Shown here piece by piece: positions 41,521 to 50,954 of a DNA stretch of 64,000 bases. The stretch is taken from contig NZ_CP089391.1 in assembly GCF_027594865.1 (NCBI RefSeq), positions 5,548,501 to 5,612,500 on the forward strand, read 5' to 3'. Numbering within the stretch: the stretch's first letter is position 1; each line of letters begins with the position of its first letter. The position numbers were made by a program, and so were the translations under genes. The notes under the pieces are model-generated. The model had not been told where the DNA came from and did no database searches. It worked only from the letters and a program-made list of their open reading frames with translations. The DNA is from Bradyrhizobium xenonodulans (GTDB taxonomy: Bacteria; Pseudomonadota; Alphaproteobacteria; Rhizobiales; Xanthobacteraceae).

Positions 41521-44262
41521 TCAGGCAGCGCTGACCGCCTCCAGCCGCGCCGCCAGGAACTGCTTCTCAAACGCCACGGCAGGCATCGGCCGGCCAAAGA
41601 AATATCCCTGCCCTTCCTCGCATCCCATGCTGACAAGGAAGTCGGCCGTCGCACGGTTCTCGATGCCCTCAGCCACGACCGTCAGTCCAAGCTGCTTGCT
41701 GAGGCCAATCGTCGAGCCGACGATCGCGGCGTCGTCGGAATCGGCGAGCAGGTCGAGCACGAACGACCGGTCGATCTTGAGCCCGTCCAGCGGAAACTTC
41801 TTCAGATAGCTCAGGCTCGCATATCCCGTGCCGAAATCGTCGAATAGGACGCGGACGCCGAGCTGCTGGATTCGCTTGAACATGTCGAGCACGCGGCTCT
41901 CGTCATGCAGCAGGATATCCTCGGTGACCTCGAGTTCGAGCAGCGACGGCGTGAGCCCCGTGGTTTTCAGCAGCGCCGCAACCGAATGCGCGAGATCTCC
42001 GGAGTCGAGCTGCGACGGCGACAGGTTGATCGCGACGCGCACGCCGTTGCCGGACAATTCCCAAGCGCGCGCCTGACGGCAGGCGGTCTCCATCACCCAG
42101 CTCGCGATCCGCTCCGACAGGGCCGAGGTGTTGACCACCGGCATGAACTCGCCGGGCGAGACGTAGCCGCGCGCAGGGTGCCGCCAGCGAATGAGTGCTT
42201 CGGCGCCGACCAGGCTGCCGTCGACCAGGCGAACCTGGGGCTGGTAGAACAGTTCGAACTCGCCGCGATCCGCGGCAAGCGCCAGTTCACTCTCCAGCGT
42301 CAGCCGGTTCTCCAGCTCCTGCCTGATCGCGCTTTCGAAGATCACATGGCTGCCGCGCCGGGTCATCTTTGCCCTGCTCAGCGCCAGGTGACCGTTGCCG
42401 AGGAGATCGTCGGCATTCTGTCCACCTTCGGGATAGACGGCGACGCCGATGCTGACCCTGACGCGGTGTTGGCGCGCGCCCGTTGCAAGCGGCGCTTCGA
42501 ATGCGCGCGCGATCCGCTCGGCGAATTCCACGATCGGCTCGCCGGTCTCTGTACAGTCAAGCGCGATGGCAAATTCGTCGCCGCTGAGCCGGGCGACGAT
42601 CGCCTTGCCATCAACTTCGGTCTTCAGACGCTCGGCAACGGCGCGCAGCACCAGGTCGCCGGCCGAATGGCCGAGCATGTCGTTGATCTGTTGGAAGCCG
42701 TCGAGCCCGAGCACGAGCAGTGCGACGTCGGAGGACCGCCGCTCCGCAGCAGTGATCAGGCAGGCAAGACTCGCATGCAACATGTTGCGATTGGCAAGAC
42801 CAGTCAGCGCGTCATGTTCGGCGAGATATCTGACGCGTTCGGCCTCGCGCTTGCGGACCGAGATGTCGCGCAGGATCGCCCCGTACTGAAAGCCATCCGT
42901 TCCCTGCCAGCCGGAGAAACTCGCCTCGACGGGGAAGGTTTCACCGTTCTTGCGCCGCCCTTCGAACTCGACGACGACGGCGCCGCCGGGGACCAGAAGC
43001 GCTTGGCGCGCGGCGTCGTGCATTGACGGCCTCGCGCCTCCGTCCGTCGGCACTGCGCACAGCGTTTCGAACGGGCGTCCGATCATCTCGGCCGGCATGT
43101 AGCCGAAGATCGCGCTCGCGCCGGGATTCCATACCGTAATCCGGTGATCCTCGTCGGTGCAGACCAGACCGTCGCCGAGCGACATCGCGATGCGATGAAA
43201 GCGGCTCTCGGCGATGCGACCCAGGAGACCGCGGAAATCGATCTCGTCGAGCGCAATCGCCGTCAGATAGGCAATGATCGCGATATGAAACAGCGACGTG
43301 TCGACGATGAGCGGCCAGCTTGCCTGCACAAGGACAGCAGCCAGCTCGGCGCCCACACCCGCTGCAATCAGGATCGCGACGCGAATACCCGATGCAAAGC
43401 GGCGCCACGCGTACATCATCAGCAGGCAGATCAGGCCGAGGCCCATGATCATGCCGGCATCGGACGTCCAGCGCAGCATCCGGTTCTGGAGGATCGATTC
43501 CGCCGCCAGCGCCTGGAGGACGGGCCCCGAGACGATCTTGCCATTGGGAACACTGAACCGGTCGCCCAGCTCGAGCGCCGTGGCACCGACGATGATCTTC
43601 TTGTCTCGCAGCTTGTCCAGCGTCGCAGTGTCGCCGCGCAGCACGTCAGAATAGGAAACACTTGGGATGGACGCCGCGCGAATGCCGAAATCGAGCAGGA
43701 AGGGCGGCCGCCGATTGGCATCCTGTCCGGCCAGCACGACAGCCATCGACGGCATCTGGGCATCGCCGAGCTTTTCGCCGACCGGATAGCGGCGGACGCG
43801 CCCGTCGGATTCGACGGCAACATTGACGACGGCCGGCCACGACTGGTTGCTGAACGGCTTCAGGGGACGATTGATGTGAGCCGTCCCCCCGTTCGGCGTC
43901 GGCTGCTTGAAAGACGGAAGGATCGTCGAACCGCCGACCTCCCGAAGCGCCTTGACAAAGGTCTCGTCGGAGGCCGGATCCGACGGCGTGCTGAAATCGA
44001 CGTCGAAGGCAACGTCCTGCGCGCCCGCGGCCTCGAGTCTGTGCAACAGCTCAGCGTGCAGCCGGCGCGGCCAGGGCCACACCCCGATCTGGTCGATCGA
44101 GGGCGCGTCGATGGCCACCACGACGACTTTGCCGGTGGCCGCACGCGATTGCCAGGCGAACCGCAGATCGGTGAGCGCGTTGCGAAGCGCGCCATGCCAT
44201 CCCGTGGACAGCACGACCGCCAGCGCGATCACGACCAGAATATGCGGCCGATAACGTTTCAC
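41521..44262 (-). CDS. CHASE2-PAS-GGDEF-EAL membrane signalling protein
   Basis: A protein of about 913 residues. After an N-terminal membrane helix, a periplasmic CHASE2 sensor domain (about 30-270) is followed by three more helices, a PAS domain (about 375-480), a GGDEF domain with motif SGDEF in LSGDEFAIAL, and an EAL domain with EALIRW and DDFGTGYASLSYLKKFPLDG. It would make or break cyclic-di-GMP in response to an external signal; both domains look intact. The GTG start is chosen for the GGGAGG five bases upstream; a longer ATG frame adds 14 residues. It is the neighbour of a FecR-domain protein and a TpsB gene, a combination met in many Bradyrhizobium genomes. Confidence 0.9.
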   Translation of the reverse strand: MKRYRPHILVVIALAVVLSTGWHGALRNALTDLRFAWQSRAATGKVVVVAIDAPSIDQIGVWPWPRRLHAELLHRLEAAGAQDVAFDVDFSTPSDPASDETFVKALREVGGSTILPSFKQPTPNGGTAHINRPLKPFSNQSWPAVVNVAVESDGRVRRYPVGEKLGDAQMPSMAVVLAGQDANRRPPFLLDFGIRAASIPSVSYSDVLRGDTATLDKLRDKKIIVGATALELGDRFSVPNGKIVSGPVLQALAAESILQNRMLRWTSDAGMIMGLGLICLLMMYAWRRFASGIRVAILIAAGVGAELAAVLVQASWPLIVDTSLFHIAIIAYLTAIALDEIDFRGLLGRIAESRFHRIAMSLGDGLVCTDEDHRITVWNPGASAIFGYMPAEMIGRPFETLCAVPTDGGARPSMHDAARQALLVPGGAVVVEFEGRRKNGETFPVEASFSGWQGTDGFQYGAILRDISVRKREAERVRYLAEHDALTGLANRNMLHASLACLITAAERRSSDVALLVLGLDGFQQINDMLGHSAGDLVLRAVAERLKTEVDGKAIVARLSGDEFAIALDCTETGEPIVEFAERIARAFEAPLATGARQHRVRVSIGVAVYPEGGQNADDLLGNGHLALSRAKMTRRGSHVIFESAIRQELENRLTLESELALAADRGEFELFYQPQVRLVDGSLVGAEALIRWRHPARGYVSPGEFMPVVNTSALSERIASWVMETACRQARAWELSGNGVRVAINLSPSQLDSGDLAHSVAALLKTTGLTPSLLELEVTEDILLHDESRVLDMFKRIQQLGVRVLFDDFGTGYASLSYLKKFPLDGLKIDRSFVLDLLADSDDAAIVGSTIGLSKQLGLTVVAEGIENRATADFLVSMGCEEGQGYFFGRPMPAVAFEKQFLAARLEAVSAA

Positions 44263-44320
44263 GTGATCCTCCCGCGCAGCCGCGTCCGCGGGTGCGCCCC
44301 TCATCCCCTAGGAAGTCGCT

Positions 44321-45556
44321 TCAGTGTCGGTTGTGGCCGTAGGCATTGCCGTGGCCGTTGCTGCCGTTACCGCCACCGTTCCCATTATTGCCCCTGCCGT
44401 TACCAGTGGCACCGCTGTTGCCGTTGTTGCCTTGGTTTCCGTTATTGCCGTTACCGTTATTGCCATTATTCCCGTTGCCATTATTGCCGCCGGACACGTC
44501 GCTGGTTGAACCAGCGGTGGTCGCGACAGTCGTGGTCGCACTTGACGACGTTGACGTGGCACTGGCCGCGGATGCACTGCTGCTCACGGTGACCGCCGTT
44601 ACATTGGAGCTGTTGGCGGCCGTGGTCGTCGTATTCGCCTTCGTATCGCTCCAGACCGTCCCGGTGCTGGCATTCGCATTCCGCACGCGGCCGCCTTCAA
44701 CGGCGCCGTGGGCGAGTCCGTTCGTGACTTTGTGGACGTTCAGCTTGACCTCGCCCAGCGAGCTCGATATCCGCACGATTCCGGCCTTCGGCGTGTGAAC
44801 CGCGGCTGCCTGATGCGATTGCTTCGGGGCGCCGACCGCCTTGGTCCCCTTGTCGATCGGACCAAGTGCGTGAATTGCATGGCCGTTCGCAGCGTTACGC
44901 GGTGCGGACAGGCCCGATTTCGGTACGGGGACGCGCTCGATATTGGACGCACGCGGCTTGCCAAGCTCGATCGGATTGAACGTGCCGGCACCGCTCAGGC
45001 TGAGGCCGGGTTTACCGTGCTCGAAGACGGTGGCCGCTTGTCCCGGCAATATCTGGGCGATCTGTCCGGTCTTGAAGTCGGAGACCTCGACCTGACCGCG
45101 AAGCACGCCGACCTTGGTGCTGCCCTGCCCCACGGTCACGCTGAACTGCGTCCCCTTGACCACGGCAGCGAGATAGGGCGTCTCGACCTCGAAATGCTTG
45201 ACGTTGCGCTTCTCGACCTCGAGCAGGATGGCACCCGCCTGCTGGATAATGGTGGTCGACAGCCCTTCCTTCTTCTCGGCCGGCAAGCCGACCACCGAGT
45301 TCGGAGAGATCAGAATCGTTTCCTCACCGCGGACGAGCAGCACACGTCCGTTGCGCCCGGTGCGAATGGTATCGCCCGGTTTCAGCGTCCCTTCCTGACT
45401 CAGCGACACCGGCTGCGCACCGTTGGCGGCGAGCCAGACGTCGCCCGAGGACTTGCTGACCGACCAGACGCCGTCATCCGTGGCGGATGCGCCGGAGGCC
45501 GTTCCCAGGATCAGCGCGGCCACGAAGGCGCACCGCATTCCAACTCTGCCCAGCAT
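44321..45556 (-). CDS. FecR-domain protein with Gly/Asn-rich C-terminal tail
   Basis: A 411-residue exported protein. A signal peptide (cleavage near TASGASA) is followed by a FecR-type domain (SLSQEGTLKPGDTIRTGRNG, GEETILISPNSVVGLP, then LRGQVEVSDFKTGQIAQ) usually seen in periplasmic sensors. The middle is Thr/Ser/Ala-rich, and the last 70 or so residues are almost only Gly and Asn with a few Gln and Ser. There is no membrane anchor, so it may be secreted or lodge in the periplasm. It starts divergently from the TpsB gene and lies just upstream of the CHASE2 gene on the same strand. Confidence 0.85.
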   Translation of the reverse strand: MLGRVGMRCAFVAALILGTASGASATDDGVWSVSKSSGDVWLAANGAQPVSLSQEGTLKPGDTIRTGRNGRVLLVRGEETILISPNSVVGLPAEKKEGLSTTIIQQAGAILLEVEKRNVKHFEVETPYLAAVVKGTQFSVTVGQGSTKVGVLRGQVEVSDFKTGQIAQILPGQAATVFEHGKPGLSLSGAGTFNPIELGKPRASNIERVPVPKSGLSAPRNAANGHAIHALGPIDKGTKAVGAPKQSHQAAAVHTPKAGIVRISSSLGEVKLNVHKVTNGLAHGAVEGGRVRNANASTGTVWSDTKANTTTTAANSSNVTAVTVSSSASAASATSTSSSATTTVATTAGSTSDVSGGNNGNGNNGNNGNGNNGNQGNNGNSGATGNGRGNNGNGGGNGSNGHGNAYGHNRH

Positions 45557-45686
45557 GACAATCCTCAGTCCGCGTTACAATCAGTCCTGAGGCGTATCCG
45601 AAATCACTCAACATAGACTTAGCGGGAAGCAGCGAGCGGAGCGGCCGCATTAACGTTTCATTGACCATAAAAACCTATGAAAAATC

Positions 45687-47483
45687 ATGCGGCTAACGAA
45701 CTCTTACCGGCTCATGGGCGCTTCTCCGTCAAACTACGGGGAGCGGCTCGTTGCGCGCGTTGAGAAGCGGCATCTCCTTACCGCGCTGGTGTTGGCAGCC
45801 CCGATTTTCACCGGCGTGCCGCAGGCGCTCGCGCAGCAGGCGAACCAGCCTGGCTTCGACCCTCGGCAGCCGGAGAAATACTTTGAAAACCAAACCGAGC
45901 GGGAATCGCTGACCCGTCCTCCGGTCAGGCTGCCGACGGTCGGCGAGCCCAGCACCGGCGGTGATACCAAGCCGCAATTCGTGCTCCGCGGCGTCGATGT
46001 CAGCGGCGCCCACGCCGTGGCCCACGATCGCATCGCCGCAGTCTATCAGGCTTATCTCGGCAAGAAGGTTTCGCAAGCCGACCTCGCGGCGATCGCAGGC
46101 GCGATCAGCGATCTCTACCGCGGAGCCGGCTTCCACTTAAGCCGCGCAATCGTGCCGCCGCAGGACATTGCCGACGGCCGCGTCCGGATCCAGTTGATCG
46201 AAGGCGCCATCGTGCAGGCCGAGCTGAAAGGCGACGGCGCCGAACAGTTCGGCGTGAGGCCGGTGCTCGGGCCGGTTCTGGCCGAGCAGCCATCGCGCCT
46301 GGCAACGCTCGAACGCCAGCTCTTCCTCATCAATGGCAGGCCCGGCGTCCGGATCACCGATACTGCGCTGGAAGAGATCGGCGGTACGACCGGTCGCTTC
46401 CGCCTTGTCGTCCATTTGAAGACCTGGCACGTGTTCTCGTCATTCGGCCTGGACAATCTCGGCTCGTCGTCAGTCGGCCCGTGGCAGACCTATGCGACCG
46501 GCGCGTTCAACTCCTACCTTGCGCCCGGCGACACGCTGGCGGTCAACCTGTCGACCATTGCCAACGACCCGCGCGAGCTCGGCTTTGCGCGGCTGTCCTA
46601 TGATGCGCCCGTCGGTGTCGACGGCGTGCGTCTCGGTGCCTCCGTCCTGTACAGCGCGGTGCGGCCTGGTGATGCCCGCCGCCTCGACAGCGACATCACC
46701 ACGACCGAGGCATTCGAGCTGCGTGCCAGCATCGTCCCGCTACAATCGCAATCCTCCTCGCTCACCCTGACGGCGGCGACGACCTTCAGCAACGTGTCCG
46801 AGCACGATCTCTATGGCCCCTGGTACAACGACCATATCAGGACCGCGAGCCTGACTGCCGACTACCGGCTCCAGGATCGCTTCGGCGGCACCAATTTCGC
46901 GACGCTGACCTACCGTCAGGGCCTCGACGTCTTCGGCGCCTCGCATTTCAACGACGATCTGCTGTCGCGCGACGGTGCCGCCTCGAACTTTTCGGTCCTG
47001 AACCTCTGGTTCACGCGCTACCAGACGCTCAACGACGCCTGGTCGCTCAAGCTCTCCGCGGCGAGCCAGACGGCATCCCGGCCGCTCTTCACCTCGCAGC
47101 AATTCTATCTCGGCGGCGCCGCCTTCGGCCGGGGCTATGGCGCAGCCGAGATCAGCGGCGACAACGGTCTGGCCGGCTCGCTCGAGCTGCGTTTCGACCA
47201 GAAGCTCAATTTCCGCTACTGGACCGGCTATCAGCTCTACGCCTTTGGCGACGCCGGCGCAGTCTGGAACGACGGCTATCGCCTGAGCGAAGGCCTGGCG
47301 CTGACCTCGGCCGGAGCCGGCGTGCGGTTCTTCCTGCCGGACGATCTCCAGGCCGATCTCGGCGTGGCCGTCCCATTGAGCTACCGGGCACCCGACAACG
47401 AGCGCCGCAGCCCGCGCTTCCTGCTCACCCTGTCGAGCGCGTTCCGGCTCTGTCCCGAACGCGGCAGAGGCGGCTGCCTCTAG
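45687..47483 (+). CDS. ShlB/FhaC/HecB-type outer-membrane secretion transporter (TpsB)
   Basis: A 598-residue TpsB protein. A signal peptide ends near QALAQQ, then a short proline-rich linker and POTRA domains (FVLRGVDVSGAHAVAHDRI, LYRGAGFHLSRAIVPPQ) precede the 16-strand barrel (VNLSTIANDPRELGFARL, AAFGRGYGAAEISGDNGLAGS, and a C-terminal aromatic-ending strand). Such proteins export one large TpsA exoprotein across the outer membrane. No filamentous-haemagglutinin-like TpsA gene is in view. The gene is divergent from the FecR-domain gene; a terminator follows. The partner may lie elsewhere, or the Gly/Asn-tailed FecR protein may itself be the cargo. Confidence 0.9.
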   Translation: MRLTNSYRLMGASPSNYGERLVARVEKRHLLTALVLAAPIFTGVPQALAQQANQPGFDPRQPEKYFENQTERESLTRPPVRLPTVGEPSTGGDTKPQFVLRGVDVSGAHAVAHDRIAAVYQAYLGKKVSQADLAAIAGAISDLYRGAGFHLSRAIVPPQDIADGRVRIQLIEGAIVQAELKGDGAEQFGVRPVLGPVLAEQPSRLATLERQLFLINGRPGVRITDTALEEIGGTTGRFRLVVHLKTWHVFSSFGLDNLGSSSVGPWQTYATGAFNSYLAPGDTLAVNLSTIANDPRELGFARLSYDAPVGVDGVRLGASVLYSAVRPGDARRLDSDITTTEAFELRASIVPLQSQSSSLTLTAATTFSNVSEHDLYGPWYNDHIRTASLTADYRLQDRFGGTNFATLTYRQGLDVFGASHFNDDLLSRDGAASNFSVLNLWFTRYQTLNDAWSLKLSAASQTASRPLFTSQQFYLGGAAFGRGYGAAEISGDNGLAGSLELRFDQKLNFRYWTGYQLYAFGDAGAVWNDGYRLSEGLALTSAGAGVRFFLPDDLQADLGVAVPLSYRAPDNERRSPRFLLTLSSAFRLCPERGRGGCL

Positions 47484-47495
47484 CTGCATGAACTT

Positions 47496-47526
47496 GGGCC
47501 ACCGCACGCCTTGATGCGGCCCTTTT
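47496..47526 (+). terminator. Intrinsic terminator after TpsB gene
   Basis: GGGCC-A-CCGCA and TGCGGCCC arms form a GC-rich stem with small imperfections, followed by TTTT at 47523-47526. Confidence 0.6.
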
Positions 47527-47637
47527 GCGACGCTTCTCACAGACTTGCCTAAATTTAATCTCGTAACCTGCTCACGATCGCTCGATCCGGGAGTTCCCGA
47601 TAGCCATGTTCAGCCAAAAGTGATTTGAGACCGATCC

Positions 47638-48468
47638 ATGAAAAGGGTGTTTGCAGTCCTGGCACTTCTCGGCGTCCTCGGCGTCGGCCAGTATTTCGTC
47701 GTCAGCCGGTTCGCGATCCGCCATGAGGTCTTGACCCTGTTCGATGCCTCGCGCCAGCGGCCGATCTCGGTCGAGCTCGCGGTGCGGCGCGACTACGAAA
47801 CCAAGGCCAATCTCGGCCTCTGGAAGTTGCCGCTCGCCATCATCAGCAACGGCAACACCGTCAAGGCCACCGAGTATTCCTTTCTCGCCAACTCGCTCGC
47901 CGCGCGCGGCTATCTCGTCGCCAGCATCCAGCAGGACCTGCCGAGCGATCCGCCGTTGATGACTCATGTCGGCCAGCAATATGTCGGGCGGCGCGAGGTC
48001 TATATCCGCTGCGAGGCCAACATCCTTTTCACGCTGGCCGAACTGAAGAGGCGGCAGGAAAACGTCGACTACGATCACATCACCCTCGTCGGCCATTCCA
48101 ATGGCGGCGACGTCTCCATGTATGTCGCCCATCAGCACCCGGAGATAGTGTCGAAGGTGATCACGCTCGACAATCTACGCGTGCCCTTCGTGCTCAGCGA
48201 CAACATGAAGATCCTGTCGTTCCGCTCCAAGGATCCGCACTTCCAGACCGACCCGGGCGTGCTGCCGACGCCGGAAGAGGCCAAGGCGCGCGGCATCGAC
48301 ATCGTCCATACCGGTGCACAGCACACGGAGATGAGCGATCGCGGTCCCGACGCGGTCAAGGCAAAGATCCAGGCGACACTCGACCGCTTCCTGCGTGACA
48401 GTGCCAGCAGCGCGCTCGCGCCGGCCGATACGCGGAGCCCGATGATCATGAACCCCGGCGACTATTAG
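47638..48468 (+). CDS. Alpha/beta hydrolase with N-terminal membrane anchor
   Basis: A 276-residue alpha/beta-hydrolase-like protein with an N-terminal hydrophobic helix (VFAVLALLGVLGVGQYFVV) that may anchor it or be a signal peptide. The nucleophile elbow is GHSNGGD, near residue 153, and the late His is likely in GAQHTEMSD. The oxyanion region is IISNGNTVKATEY. The pattern is like esterases and lipases of the CocE/NonD or platelet-activating-factor hydrolase groups. Substrate unknown; neighbours give no help. Confidence 0.82.
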   Translation: MKRVFAVLALLGVLGVGQYFVVSRFAIRHEVLTLFDASRQRPISVELAVRRDYETKANLGLWKLPLAIISNGNTVKATEYSFLANSLAARGYLVASIQQDLPSDPPLMTHVGQQYVGRREVYIRCEANILFTLAELKRRQENVDYDHITLVGHSNGGDVSMYVAHQHPEIVSKVITLDNLRVPFVLSDNMKILSFRSKDPHFQTDPGVLPTPEEAKARGIDIVHTGAQHTEMSDRGPDAVKAKIQATLDRFLRDSASSALAPADTRSPMIMNPGDY

Positions 48469-48759
48469 CCGGACGCGCTTTGCGGCAGATCAAGGCAGCG
48501 CCGGGCCAGCCACGCTAAAAAGGGCCTCCCCACCCGGAGAGGCACGTGTCGCACTCCATCGAAAGCCTTGATACGAAAAGTCTCGATACGGCGAGCTTTG
48601 GCCTGCCCGCGGCGAGGACACCGGCATTCGCGCGGCATCTCTACCGTTCGGCCCGCCGACTGCTACGGTCGATCGTCGCCCGCATCGATCTCTCGCAATT
48701 TCCAGGATCATGCTGCGGCTGAGCGTGGCGGCCGCAAGCAAGTGCATGAGGTGTGCCGG

Positions 48760-49077
48760 ATGCACCAGCGTTTGAGACGATTTTTCCTGCTGCTTGTCGT
48801 GGCCTCGAGCTTCAACGCCTCGACTGCTATCGCCGCAGATCCGGGTCACGGCGCCGACCTCGCCAAGCGCTGGTGTGCGAGCTGCCACGTCGTGGCGAAC
48901 GGCCAGGCCCAGGCGAGCGCGGACGTTCCCTCCTTTGCATCGGTTGCGCGCAGGCCCGACTTCAGCCCGGAGAGGCTCGCCTTCTTCCTGCTCGACCCGC
49001 ATCCGAAAATGCCGAATTTTCCCCTGAGCCGGATCGAAGCCGGCGACATCGCGGCCTATATCGGCTCGCTACGCTAA
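48760..49077 (+). CDS. Small c-type cytochrome
   Basis: A 105-residue exported cytochrome c. The signal peptide (FFLLLVVASSFNASTAIAA) precedes a single haem motif CASCH in AKRWCASCHVVANG, and the axial Met is in HPKMPNFPL. The ATG at MHQRLRRFF is chosen; the frame is open upstream but has no similarity and poor RBS. It is a typical class I, periplasmic electron carrier of unknown partner. It converges with the phasin gene across a hairpin. Confidence 0.88.
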   Translation: MHQRLRRFFLLLVVASSFNASTAIAADPGHGADLAKRWCASCHVVANGQAQASADVPSFASVARRPDFSPERLAFFLLDPHPKMPNFPLSRIEAGDIAAYIGSLR

Positions 49078-49127
49078 GGCGCGCTGGCCGGCCGCAACAT
49101 GCCATAAGACATGCCATAAAATGCAAA

Positions 49128-49151
49128 TCCCTGCCGGAGGACCGACAGGGA
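49128..49151 (-). terminator. Hairpin terminator after the phasin gene
   Basis: TCCCTG-c-CGG / CCG-a-CAGGGA stem around AGGA. On the minus strand a T-rich run (TTTGCATTTTA) follows, so it probably ends phasin transcripts that come from 49.6 kb. Confidence 0.55.
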
Positions 49152-49279
49152 TCAGCAGAAAGGATGATGGACGGCGAATGAAGCCATTCGGTGGCCCATC
49201 ATGGACCTGCGCCTGCATCGAAGTGCGGATCACCGCACGACGCAAGATCAATTTGTGGGCACGCGGCGCACGCCGGGAA

Positions 49280-49621
49280 TCAAGACTTCCCCTTGCCGGG
49301 CTGCATGAAGCTACCAGTCATCTGGCGCATGTGGTCTCCGGCGCTGGTGAACTGGCTGCGCAGGAAATCGGACTGGATCCGCATCGCCTCCTGAAGGTCG
49401 GTGGCATGAACGAGCTTGCGGGCATGCTCGAACGCCGACTTCATGTTCTGCTCGGTGAAAGCGAGCGCCTGCTTCGATACCTCCGTCCCCGCGCCCGGAA
49501 CGGTCGTCATCGATTTGGTGGCGGCTTCGAAAAACATGCCGAATGCCTTTTCCGCCTGGTCAATTGTCTTCTCGGCCAGGTCGCGCAGTTCGGCTGGAAC
49601 TTCGAGCTTCGGTTCGATCAT
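49280..49621 (-). CDS. Phasin family protein
   Basis: A 113-residue phasin, a protein that coats polyhydroxyalkanoate granules and controls their size. The helical core is recognisable: ELRDLAEKTIDQAEKAFGMF, then a second helix with NMKSAFEHARKLVHATDLQEAM and the late FLRSQFTSAGDHMRQM. The ATG at MIEPKLEV is chosen over an upstream start because GGAGGA precedes it. Bradyrhizobium carries several phasin genes; this one looks monocistronic. Confidence 0.9.
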   Translation of the reverse strand: MIEPKLEVPAELRDLAEKTIDQAEKAFGMFFEAATKSMTTVPGAGTEVSKQALAFTEQNMKSAFEHARKLVHATDLQEAMRIQSDFLRSQFTSAGDHMRQMTGSFMQPGKGKS

Positions 49622-49762
49622 GGTCGCACTCCTCCCTTTTTCCTGACTGAATACCACACTTGCCGGATCGGCTTCTAGCGGCCATCCCAAGGGCTAACGC
49701 CCCCGGCGGCCGGGCTCCAGCGGAAAAACGAGGGAGAAGGCGTAAGGCCGGCGCAGCCGGGC

Positions 49763-49948
49763 TCAGGACAGGGGATGCTCGGGAACGGTTTCTTCGGTGG
49801 CGAGGTCTTCGACGAGCTTGATGACCTCGAAACGCTGTCGAGGCGCGAGCTTCAGGAACGCATGAAGCAGGCGCAGACTTTCCACGGTGCTGCTTGAGGG
49901 CGCGCCGAGCTTCAGGTGCAGTTCAGCCGCGAAATTGAGGTTCTTCAT
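49763..49948 (-). CDS. Small helical protein
   Basis: A 61-residue acidic, helix-prone protein: a start of MKNLNFAAELHLKLG, then ESLRLLHAFLKLAPRQRFEV and KLVEDLATEE. AGGTGCGAG lies upstream of the ATG. It has no domain I can name, and resembles the many short conserved proteins of Bradyrhizobium. It lies between the phasin gene and a gene-poor gap. Confidence 0.6.
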   Translation of the reverse strand: MKNLNFAAELHLKLGAPSSSTVESLRLLHAFLKLAPRQRFEVIKLVEDLATEETVPEHPLS

Positions 49949-50551
49949 CTCGCACCTATGACAAGCATCGGCCTTCGCGATCAGACGTTGATGTCCCGCT
50001 CAAGAACCGGACGGCATCCGGCGGGTTAGCACGCTGAACCACGTATCCAGACGGACAGGCCCGACCGAACAGGTTGTAACTATGCCAAGGAACAACTCGC
50101 CCGGCAAGCCCAACCGTCGCCGCAGCGATGCTTCGTCTGCATCGCACCACGGCAATTCCGGATAACAGGAATATGGACCGCCGTCACCCACCTGCGTCAA
50201 GAAGCAGCATCACTCACGCACACTGCCTCGATCGCTGTCAATCGGCGCGGCATTTCAGCGTGTTTCCGATGTGAACGGAGATTGGCGAGGTCGAGTTTCT
50301 CCAGATTGTACACGCAATTGTTGAGTCCGAATTCGGCGGTTGTACCGCCTGCGAAATGAACGTCGATGTCGCAGCCGGTCTCCAGGGTCCTGGCCTCCTC
50401 GCATCGCGGTTCATTGCTCCCGAGCTGTTTCCGTCCATGAACCGCTATTCAAGCTCGAACGACCAAGCGATTGCGAAACAGCCACGCAGACCACGCGCGC
50501 CATGGCTGACGGACTCGATTCGGGCGCGCCTCAGCACCAAAGGACGACGAC
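49949..50551. other. Gene-poor stretch
   Basis: About 600 bases with no gene I can support. A minus-strand frame at about 50197-50440 reads like protein (HFAGGTTAEFGLNNCVYNLE) but has no start codon and stops on both sides, so it may be a gene remnant or chance. No repeat or strong hairpin was seen. Confidence 0.4.
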
Positions 50552-50908
50552 ATGCTTTCTCGCTGCGATCTCATCAGGGGCGCCGCGGTCGCGCTTCTCA
50601 CCCTCTCGACACAAGGCGCATGGGCGCAGGAGACCAGGATGAACTTGTTCAAGATCGTCACCATCAAGGACGAAATCGTCGTCGGATTGTCGACGGAGGA
50701 GCTTCAGGCGCTCGGCGGCAACGATGCGAGCGCGGTTGCTCACGCGCTGGCGCAGAAAGGCGATCTCACGGTTTGGCAATACAACGTGCATCGCGGCCCG
50801 AACGGCGAATTGCAGCAGGCGCCGACCGCCAAGATCGGGCTCCTGGCCAACGCCTCGCTCCGTGTCGAGCCCTATACGACGCCTTACCAGATCGTGCCGC
50901 ATCCCTGA
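50552..50908 (+). CDS. Small exported protein
   Basis: A 118-residue protein with a signal peptide (hydrophobic core AAVALLTLSTQGAWA, cleavage before QE). The mature part alternates short strands (LFKIVTIKDEIVVGLS, LTVWQYNVHRGPNGEL) and ends in TTPYQIVPHP. It looks like a periplasmic protein of unknown function. AAAGGA lies about ten bases before the ATG. It converges with the DUF6456 gene 46 bases later. Confidence 0.75.
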   Translation: MLSRCDLIRGAAVALLTLSTQGAWAQETRMNLFKIVTIKDEIVVGLSTEELQALGGNDASAVAHALAQKGDLTVWQYNVHRGPNGELQQAPTAKIGLLANASLRVEPYTTPYQIVPHP

Positions 50909-50954
50909 GGAGAGGACAGGCGCCCCTGCGGCCGAGTCCGCGGGGGCGCCGCCA

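Noticed and set aside
44324-44798. Plus-strand frames opposite the Gly/Asn repeat (poly-Leu/Pro and Val/Ala)
   Set aside because: They are simply the complement of the low-complexity repeat.
50197-50440. Minus-strand frame with HFAGGTTAEFGLNNCVYNLE
   Set aside because: No start codon and stops on both sides; too short to support as a gene.
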